Origin: JACKOD01 sp041591635
GTDB lineage: Bacteria > Pseudomonadota > Gammaproteobacteria > Pseudomonadales > Oleiphilaceae
NCBI GenBank assembly: GCA_041591635.1
Contig: JBFHRO010000009.1
Span: 1 to 31,166 of the forward strand
Length of the DNA stretch: 31,166 nucleotides
Direction of reading: 5' to 3'
In this document: in pieces, positions 25,636 through 31,166 of the stretch
Layout: each line of letters begins with the position of its first letter
How positions within the stretch are numbered: the stretch's first letter is position 1
Translations under genes and position numbers: made by a program
Notes under the pieces: generated by a model
What the model was told of the DNA's origin: nothing
Databases searched by the model: none
The model's input: only the letters and a program-made list of their open reading frames with translations

Positions 25636-26250
25636 TTGCCCACCCGTTCCCCCCCGACCGATACCAAGGATAGCGCCGACGATCGTCGTCAGTATTTCCG
25701 TATCCAGGACACCGCCTCGATCAAGCTCCAACCTATTGGGCCGAAGGATTCAGCGGCAAGCTGTTTCCAAAACAGCCCCCAGCTCACACTGCTTAGCGAA
25801 CTGGCCCTGGTCGATCTGGAGGGCAGACAATTGCTGGGCCAGCTTAACGAACATGACCGGACGCTGGGTGCGTATCTCAAAAACATCAACCGCAAATTCG
25901 ACGTGCTTTCGCGCTTGTTCATTCAGACATCCATGCCCCTTGAGGCCTCGTCAGTAAAAGAGATCGATCTGAGCGAAGGTGGCGTTTCCTTCGTCTGGCA
26001 CGAACCTTTTCACTCGAACCAACGCATAGCAGTGCAACTTATCCTGCTGCCCGAATATGTAGGTCTGACGCTTGCTTCGCGCGTGAAGTCCTGCCTTAAG
26101 GATAAAACCCCATCGCAAAGCAGCGGCTTTAGTCTGCATCTCGAGTTTGAGGAGACCAGCGAGAACGAACGCCATCTGATCGCAAAACATGTCATCCGCA
26201 CCCAAAGCAGAGAGCGACAACGAAGAAAACTCAATGCGGATTACCCCTAA
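25636..26250 (+). CDS. PilZ domain protein, probable c-di-GMP receptor
   Basis: 204-residue cytoplasmic protein. The two c-di-GMP contact motifs of PilZ are visible: RRQYFR at 17-22 (RxxxR) and DLSEGG at 111-116 (D/NxSxxG), followed by beta-strand-rich sequence to about 175 and a basic C-terminus. Unlike compact PilZ domains, about 90 residues separate the two motifs; this insert (roughly 45-100) looks helical and leucine-rich (LLSELALVDLEGRQLLGQLNE), suggesting an oligomerisation or partner-binding region. The start is TTG at 25636, with GGAG six bases upstream and no ATG available. It is divergent from lolC and followed after 26 bases by a secreted-protein gene. Confidence 0.85.
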   Translation: MPTRSPPTDTKDSADDRRQYFRIQDTASIKLQPIGPKDSAASCFQNSPQLTLLSELALVDLEGRQLLGQLNEHDRTLGAYLKNINRKFDVLSRLFIQTSMPLEASSVKEIDLSEGGVSFVWHEPFHSNQRIAVQLILLPEYVGLTLASRVKSCLKDKTPSQSSGFSLHLEFEETSENERHLIAKHVIRTQSRERQRRKLNADYP

Positions 26251-26276
26251 CCGTCCCAGTCACAGGAGTGAAAGTT

Positions 26277-26600
26277 ATGCACAAGCATCTCGTTGTACTG
26301 TTGTTAATCGCCATCTGGCCATTTACGATCCACGCGCAAACCCTCAAAATACCGGTTTCGCAACAGGGTCAACACAGCCAGGACATGAATCTTCCCCGCA
26401 AGGGAATGAGCACATCGCAAGTTGTCTCGCTGTTTGGCGAACCAGAGCATCGGGCCGCCCCGGTCGGAACTCCGCCTATAAGCAAATGGACATACACGGC
26501 GTTTTCCGTGTATTTCGAGAACCAGACCGTCATTCACACGGTCCTGCATCCAACACAAAATGTGAGCCCAAAAACAAGTGAGTCCGATGCCGATAACTGA
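26277..26600 (+). CDS. Small secreted protein, function unknown
   Basis: 107-residue protein with a clear signal peptide (MHKHLVVLLLIAIWPFTIHA, cleavage after about residue 20). The mature part contains GMSTSQVVSLFGEPEHR and a WTYTAFSVYFENQTVIHTVLH stretch, a pattern reminiscent of the SmpA/BamE-like fold (M-x-x-x-x-V-x-x-x-x-G-x-P), but I cannot assign a family. AGGAG eight bases before the ATG at 26277 fixes the start. Its end overlaps the aguA start by 14 bases, and it lies 26 bases after the PilZ gene, so all may be in one transcript. Confidence 0.75.
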   Translation: MHKHLVVLLLIAIWPFTIHAQTLKIPVSQQGQHSQDMNLPRKGMSTSQVVSLFGEPEHRAAPVGTPPISKWTYTAFSVYFENQTVIHTVLHPTQNVSPKTSESDADN

Positions 26601-27645
26601 TGCCAAAACGAAACCGCTACTGCCACCGGAGTGGGCACCGCAGTCTGCCATAATGTTGACCTGGCCACATTCAGATACAGACTGGGCCGATTTGCTCGAT
26701 GAAGTTGAACCCGTGTATTTCGCCATTGCACGGGAGGTCCTCAAGCGACAAGCACTCGTTGTCAGCTGCGCCGACGAAAAACACCTCGAAACCCTGATTA
26801 CCACGATTGAATCCTGGCCGGAAAATCGTTATCCGGTGTTGTCGTACCTGATTGACTCCAACGACACCTGGGCCCGGGATCATGGTCCCATTACCGTTAT
26901 CGAGAACGGTCAGCCGATTCTGCTCGACTTTCAGTTCAATGCCTGGGGCGGAAAGTTTGATGCCTGTAAAGACAACCTTATCAACGGCCGTCTGCATCAG
27001 GCCGGAGCCTTTGGCGCAACCCCGCTCAGAACCATGAATCTTGTGCTCGAAGGCGGCTCTATTGAATCCAACGGTGAGGGTGTGCTGCTGACGACCAGCC
27101 AGTGTCTGCTTACTGACACCCGAAATCCCGGAAGTACCAAGGAAGAGATCGCAGCCCACCTGAAAAAGGTGTTCGGCCTGAAGGAAATATTATGGCTGGA
27201 TCATGGCTATCTCGCGGGGGACGACACCGACAGCCACATCGACACCCTCGCCCGCTTTTGTGCACCCGGCCTGATCTGTTACGTGGGCTGCGATGACCCT
27301 CACGATGAGCACTACGAAGCCCTGAGTCAAATGGAGGCAGAACTCAAAGCCTTCAGGCAAGCAGACGGCGCACCCTATCGTTTGGCCCGGCTCCCGCTAC
27401 CGTCCGCCATTTATGATGGCGAAGACCGGCTTCCGGCCACCTATGCCAATTTCCTCATTATTAACGGCGCGGTTCTGGTGCCTATTTATACCGTCGCTGA
27501 GGATGCCGAGGCATTGGAGGTTCTTGCAACCTGTTTTCCCGATCACGAAATTGTGCCCATTTACTGCACCCCTTTGGTTAAACAACACGGCAGCCTGCAT
27601 TGCATTACCATGCAACTGCCTGAAGGAGTAATCGCGCCGCTATGA
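26587..27645 (+). CDS. aguA: Agmatine deiminase
   Basis: Hydrolyses agmatine to N-carbamoylputrescine and ammonia, first step of the two-step ADC route to putrescine. 352 residues from the ATG at 26587. Typical blocks are the opening PPEWAPQSAIMLTWPH, DSNDTWARDHGPIT, the LEGGSIESNGEGVLL stretch, DDTDSHIDTLARF, and the catalytic cysteine C339 in SLHCITMQLP. An in-frame GTG at 26578 is possible. It overlaps the end of the secreted-protein gene by 14 bases and the start of aguB by four (ATGA). Together with aguB it converts agmatine to putrescine. Confidence 0.94.
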   Translation: MPITDAKTKPLLPPEWAPQSAIMLTWPHSDTDWADLLDEVEPVYFAIAREVLKRQALVVSCADEKHLETLITTIESWPENRYPVLSYLIDSNDTWARDHGPITVIENGQPILLDFQFNAWGGKFDACKDNLINGRLHQAGAFGATPLRTMNLVLEGGSIESNGEGVLLTTSQCLLTDTRNPGSTKEEIAAHLKKVFGLKEILWLDHGYLAGDDTDSHIDTLARFCAPGLICYVGCDDPHDEHYEALSQMEAELKAFRQADGAPYRLARLPLPSAIYDGEDRLPATYANFLIINGAVLVPIYTVAEDAEALEVLATCFPDHEIVPIYCTPLVKQHGSLHCITMQLPEGVIAPL

Positions 27646-28622
27646 GTTCTCTGTCACCCGTCAAGGGTGTTGCCCCCGAATCGACTGCAACCCTGCAGGT
27701 CGCCGCCATTCAGCAAACCTGTGGCAGCAACAAACAACAAAACCTGGATGCCAGCCTTGCCGCCATAGAGGTCTGTGCCAAAGCCGGCGCCCGGCTTGTC
27801 GTGCTGCAAGAGCTGCACGCCACCCCGTACTTTTGCCAAACCGAGGAAACCCGTTTTTTTGATCTGGCGGAAACCATCCCCGGCCCCACGACCGATCGCA
27901 TCGCCGCCGCAGCCAAAGCACTCAAAGTGGTGATCGTGGCCTCGATATTTGAGCGACGAGCGCCCGGCCTTTACCACAACACAGCGGTCGTATTTGAAAG
28001 CACCGGTGAAATAGCGGGCATCTACCGTAAAATGCATATCCCCGATGACCCCGGCTTCTATGAAAAGTTTTATTTCACCCCGGGCGACGCAACGGTCAAT
28101 GCGAGCATGCGCGCCTTCCCTGGTACAAGCCAACTGCCGGCATCCGGTTTTGCTCCCATTCAAACCAGCGTGGGCAAGCTGGGTGTGCTGGTCTGCTGGG
28201 ATCAATGGTATCCCGAAGCGGCACGCCTTATGGCGTTGGCCGGGGCGGAGCTCTTGATCTACCCGACGGCAATCGGCTGGGAGCCCAATGAAGATGAAGC
28301 CGAGAAAAAGCGCCAGCAGGAAGCCTGGATCACCATTCAACGCGCCCACGCTATCGCCAATGGTGTGCATGTGATTGTGCCTAACCGTACCGGTCATGAA
28401 GCCGACCCGTCGGGCGCCAGTGAGGGTATCGATTTTTGGGGACACAGCTTCATTTGCGGCCCGCAAGGCGAATTCATTGCAACCGCCGCATGCGACAAAC
28501 CCGAAAACCTGATCGCGACACTCAATATGGCCCGCAGCGAGGCGGTTCGCCGCATCTGGCCTTATTTGCGCGATCGCCGTATCGATGCCTATGGCGAACT
28601 CACCAAACGCTATATCGACTAA
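27642..28622 (+). CDS. aguB: N-carbamoylputrescine amidase
   Basis: Nitrilase-superfamily amidase that cleaves N-carbamoylputrescine to putrescine, CO2 and ammonia. 326 residues. The catalytic Glu-Lys-Cys triad is visible as E57 (LQELHA), K130 (YRKMHIPDD) and C185 (LVCWDQWYPEAAR), with the family blocks YPTAIGWEP and GIDFWGHSFI. The protein is longer than the usual ~290: it has about 18 extra N-terminal residues and an apparent insertion of about 20 residues (around 150-170, Ala/Ser/Pro-rich) between FTPGD and the strand before the catalytic Cys. The ATG at 27642 overlaps the aguA stop by four bases. Confidence 0.94.
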   Translation: MSSLSPVKGVAPESTATLQVAAIQQTCGSNKQQNLDASLAAIEVCAKAGARLVVLQELHATPYFCQTEETRFFDLAETIPGPTTDRIAAAAKALKVVIVASIFERRAPGLYHNTAVVFESTGEIAGIYRKMHIPDDPGFYEKFYFTPGDATVNASMRAFPGTSQLPASGFAPIQTSVGKLGVLVCWDQWYPEAARLMALAGAELLIYPTAIGWEPNEDEAEKKRQQEAWITIQRAHAIANGVHVIVPNRTGHEADPSGASEGIDFWGHSFICGPQGEFIATAACDKPENLIATLNMARSEAVRRIWPYLRDRRIDAYGELTKRYID

Positions 28623-28670
28623 CTCCCACCCTGTCTGGCGCAGGCTTTGCGTAAGGTAACGGCACGCCCC

Positions 28671-29576
28671 ATGAAAACACCGATCAAGGCAACCATTGCC
28701 GAAATTGAAAAAATCGTTCTGGGCAAGGAACCGCAGATCCGGCTGGCGCTTACCTGCCTGGTCGCCAAGGGGCATCTGCTGATCGAAGATCTGCCGGGCA
28801 TGGGCAAGACTACCTTGTCTCACGCCATTGCGCAGGTGCTTGGCCTGTCCTATCACCGCATACAATTCACCAGCGATTTGCTTCCGGCGGATCTCCTGGG
28901 TGTTAACATCTTCGACAAGCAAAAAAACGATTTCACCTTCCACCCTGGCCCCTTGTTCGCTCAACTGGTGCTGGCCGATGAAATCAATCGGGCACCTCCC
29001 AAGGCACAAAGCGCCCTGCTTGAGGCCATGGAAGAACGGCAAGTCAGCCTGGAGGGAGAAACACGCCCGCTACCCGAGCCCTTCTTCGTGATTGCCACCC
29101 AAAATCCGCTGGAGCAGTCGGGCACTTACCCCTTGCCCGAAAGCCAGCTTGATCGCTTTATGATGAAAATCAGTCTTGGGTATCCCGATTCGCTGTCGGA
29201 AAAACAGCTCCTCAAGGGGGCAGACCGGCGCGAAATGATTTCGTCACTTGGCACCACCTTGCCGCCCGACCTGTTGATGGAAATGCAGCAGAGCCTGGAC
29301 AAAATCGCCGCCTCCGATGCCATTATTGACTACATTTACCGCCTGGTAACCCATACACGGCGGACCGAGGGGTTCGGTCACGGTCTCTCTCCCCGGGCCG
29401 GCCTGGCACTGTTACGTGCCGCCAGAGCCTGGGCGATGATCGATGGCAGGCACTACCTGTTACCGGATGATGTTCAGGCCGTACTGCCATCGATCGTCGA
29501 GCACCGGCTTGCCAGCGGGGCATCCTTGGGTCAGCCGCTGTCCCATGCACTGATCAAAGCCGTGGATATCTTCTGA
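28671..29576 (+). CDS. MoxR family AAA+ ATPase
   Basis: Cytoplasmic AAA+ ATPase of 301 residues, MoxR type, a chaperone-like factor usually acting with VWA-domain proteins. Walker A GMGKTT (43-48), the QFTSDLLPADLLG block, Walker B VLADEINRAPPKAQSALLEAM, sensor 1 in IATQNPLEQSGTYPLPESQLDRF, and the C-terminal lid SPRAGLALLRAARAWA are all present. The start is ATG 28671; a TTG at 28647 in frame is possible, and no Shine-Dalgarno is strong. The usual neighbours (DUF58, VWA and transglutaminase-like genes) do not follow; trxB begins 106 bases later. The partner is therefore unknown. Confidence 0.92.
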   Translation: MKTPIKATIAEIEKIVLGKEPQIRLALTCLVAKGHLLIEDLPGMGKTTLSHAIAQVLGLSYHRIQFTSDLLPADLLGVNIFDKQKNDFTFHPGPLFAQLVLADEINRAPPKAQSALLEAMEERQVSLEGETRPLPEPFFVIATQNPLEQSGTYPLPESQLDRFMMKISLGYPDSLSEKQLLKGADRREMISSLGTTLPPDLLMEMQQSLDKIAASDAIIDYIYRLVTHTRRTEGFGHGLSPRAGLALLRAARAWAMIDGRHYLLPDDVQAVLPSIVEHRLASGASLGQPLSHALIKAVDIF

Positions 29577-29681
29577 GGCACTTGTTGAGGTTTCCTGCGA
29601 TCACCCCCATTAAGGCAAATACGTTCTTGTTTTACCCGTTATAACAGGGTCCTGACTAACCACCGACCAAGGAACTAGCTT

Positions 29682-30638
29682 ATGTCTGACACTAAACACT
29701 GCAAACTTCTCATTCTGGGCTCGGGCCCGGCGGGTTACACGGCCGCCGTTTATGCAGCGCGCGCCAACCTTAACCCGGTAATAATCACCGGCATACAGGC
29801 CGGCGGCCAGCTTACCCAAACGACAGACGTAGACAACTGGCCGGGCGACCCCGACGGCGTGCAAGGCCCAGAGCTGATGCAGCGCATGCAGGCTCATGCG
29901 GAGCGCTTTGAAACGGAAATCATTTTTGACCATATCAACGCCGCCGACCTGAGCAAAAAACCCTTTACCCTCACCGGCGATTCGGGCACCTACACTTGCG
30001 ATGCACTCATCATCGCCACAGGCGCCTCGGCCCAATACCTGGGGCTGGATTCTGAGGAGAAATTCAAGGGGCAAGGCGTGAGCGCCTGCGCGACCTGTGA
30101 TGGCTTCTTTTACAAAAAGCAGAAAGTCGCCGTCATTGGTGGCGGCAATACCGCTGTGGAGGAAGCCCTTTACCTGTCAAACATTGCGGCAGAAGTCACA
30201 CTGGTACATCGTCGCGACAAACTCAAGTCAGAAAAAATCCTGCAAGACAAACTGTTCGAAAAAGCGCGCAATGGCAATGTGACTATCGAATGGAATCATC
30301 ATGTGGATGAAATACTGGGGGATGGCACCGGTGTTACCGGTTTGCGCATCAAGCACACCCAGACCGGCGAAACCAAAGAAATCCCGCTGGCGGGCGTCTT
30401 TATCGCCATTGGCCACAAGCCCAATACCGAACTCTTTGCAGGGCAACTGGATATGGATAACGGCTACATACGGGTCAAATCCGGCCTGCATGGCAACGCC
30501 ACCGCCACCAGCATTGATGGCGTGTTCGCCGCCGGCGATGTCACCGATCAAACCTACCGCCAGGCCGTCACATCCGCCGGAATGGGCTGCATGGCGGCAC
30601 TGGATGCCGAGAAATACCTGGACAATCTGGCTGGCTAG
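29682..30638 (+). CDS. trxB: Thioredoxin-disulfide reductase
   Basis: FAD- and NADPH-dependent flavoenzyme that reduces thioredoxin in the cytoplasm. 318 residues, the normal length. The FAD motif GSGPAGYTAAVYAARA starts near residue 13, the redox pair CATC is at 136-139, the NADPH motif IGGGNTAVEEALYL follows, and the C-terminal FAD block GVFAAGDVTD is intact. AAGGA nine bases before the ATG at 29682 supports the start. The gap before it (29577-29681) contains TATAAC at 29640-29645 as a possible -10 without a clear -35. Confidence 0.96.
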   Translation: MSDTKHCKLLILGSGPAGYTAAVYAARANLNPVIITGIQAGGQLTQTTDVDNWPGDPDGVQGPELMQRMQAHAERFETEIIFDHINAADLSKKPFTLTGDSGTYTCDALIIATGASAQYLGLDSEEKFKGQGVSACATCDGFFYKKQKVAVIGGGNTAVEEALYLSNIAAEVTLVHRRDKLKSEKILQDKLFEKARNGNVTIEWNHHVDEILGDGTGVTGLRIKHTQTGETKEIPLAGVFIAIGHKPNTELFAGQLDMDNGYIRVKSGLHGNATATSIDGVFAAGDVTDQTYRQAVTSAGMGCMAALDAEKYLDNLAG

Positions 30639-30679
30639 GCTGCTATAACGCCGACGCATGTGGTCACTCAAACCAGCCT

Positions 30680-30711
30680 CCCGCACAAGCCGCTGCCTGC
30701 GCTTGTGCGGG
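30680..30711. terminator. Strong hairpin between trxB and a convergent gene
   Basis: CCCGCACAAGC (30680-30690) pairs perfectly with GCTTGTGCGGG (30701-30711) around a 10-base loop. The flanks are not T-rich on either side, so termination efficiency is uncertain, but its place between convergent genes suggests a bidirectional terminator. Confidence 0.55.
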
Positions 30712-30733
30712 CCCTTGTCCAAACGACAGAAGG

Positions 30734-31166
30734 TCATTTGACCCGCTTGTAATACACATCCTGATTCACAGTGCGCTGTCCATGACGCGTGTAGTAAAAC
30801 CTGATCTGACTGTTGTCGGGCGAAATCTGGTAATGATAGACATACCCCTGATCCTGGCTTGAACCATCCTGAGCCGATGGAAACACTTTGAAAACCAAGG
30901 ATCGCCCTTCAAGTCGCCCCTCACCTTTGTAGCTTTTCCACTGCCCAGTGGTGTCATCGGGCCAGGCCGCAATAACCACGCAGTCGTCCCCGTTTTGCCA
31001 GATATGCACCCGGCCAATCTGCTCACGACTACCGTTAAAACTCCAGCTTCCAGCAATATTCACCGGTAAATTAACCTCTTGCGGAGATTCTTTCACTACC
31101 GGCTCTGAACCCGCTACTTTATTACCGTGCCACCGGGAGCTTGGCTCGGCATTGTTGTACCCCCAC
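30734..31166 (-). CDS. Partial gene, conserved-looking hypothetical protein (5' end outside the window)
   Basis: The open frame runs on the minus strand from the right window edge to a stop at 30734, at least 144 residues; no stop occurs between the edge and the GTG at 31096, and that GTG has no Shine-Dalgarno, so the true start is probably outside. The first visible part (WGYNNAEPSSRWHGNKVAGS) looks like a flexible linker. Then a beta-rich domain follows, with IAGSWSFNGS, VHIWQNGDDCVVIAAWPD, GRLEGRSLVFKVF and YHYQISPDNSQIRFYYTRHG, resembling a small lipocalin-like or ligand-binding barrel. I do not recognise the family. A secreted lipoprotein is a guess. Confidence 0.6.
   Translation of the reverse strand, partial: WGYNNAEPSSRWHGNKVAGSEPVVKESPQEVNLPVNIAGSWSFNGSREQIGRVHIWQNGDDCVVIAAWPDDTTGQWKSYKGEGRLEGRSLVFKVFPSAQDGSSQDQGYVYHYQISPDNSQIRFYYTRHGQRTVNQDVYYKRVK

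Noticed and set aside
27654..29042. Long minus-strand open frame (462 codons) across aguB and moxR
   Set aside because: It is antisense to two genes with complete catalytic motifs, has low-complexity composition and no recognisable domain.
1..31166. Mobile elements, CRISPR arrays, tRNA or rRNA genes
   Set aside because: No transposase, integrase, phage gene, regularly spaced repeat or recognisable structural RNA was seen; flanks and composition appear uniform.

Overview
The window looks like a chromosomal stretch from a Gram-negative gammaproteobacterium. Evidence is the lipid A/Kdo genes (lpxK, msbA, kdsB), the Lol lipoprotein-sorting genes, and a gene order (lolC-lolD / DUF2062 / comEC / exbB-exbD / msbA-lpxK / Trm112-like / kdsB / LMW-PTP / murB) that resembles the conserved block known from Pseudomonas and relatives. 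Genus cannot be fixed from sequence alone. Coding density is high, no intergenic gap reaches 300 bases, and there is no sign of tRNA, rRNA, CRISPR, insertion sequence or prophage.

Region 1 (1-2262): an intrinsic terminator closes an upstream gene outside the window. It is followed by an acyltransferase / atypical SDR epimerase pair and a small one-helix membrane protein.

Region 2 (2315-13693): a PEP-CTERM/exosortase A (XrtA) accessory region. It has the membrane histidine kinase PrsK, its sigma-54-type response regulator PrsR, an exosortase-A-associated acyl-CoA ligase and PLP-dependent decarboxylase, and the large TPR lipoprotein PrsT. An HDOD protein and a periplasmic trypsin-like protease (opposite strand) are interleaved. 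The exosortase, its PEP-CTERM substrates and the polysaccharide synthesis genes are not in the window. The strongest regulatory candidate is a -24/-12-like element inside a 22-bp palindrome upstream of prsT, which would suit PrsR plus RpoN control.

Region 3 (13765-25524): mostly minus-strand core envelope genes. On the minus strand they run lolC, lolD, then comEC, exbB, exbD, msbA, lpxK, Trm112-like, kdsB, low-molecular-weight phosphatase, murB. DUF2062 lies on the plus strand between lolD and comEC. Only one Lol permease is present.

Region 4 (25525-31166): a PilZ protein divergent from lolC, a small secreted protein, the agmatine-to-putrescine genes aguA-aguB, a MoxR ATPase without its usual partners, trxB, and a minus-strand gene cut by the window edge.

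The common theme is the cell envelope and matrix: PEP-CTERM export/regulation, LPS and lipoprotein transport, a possible c-di-GMP effector and putrescine synthesis. The most notable observations are the candidate sigma-54 site at prsT, long G tracts in prsK and prsT, 15-bp tandem duplications at the stop codons of prsK and the ligase, an SDR without its catalytic Tyr/Lys, a PilZ protein with a ~90-residue insertion, and the missing lolE.
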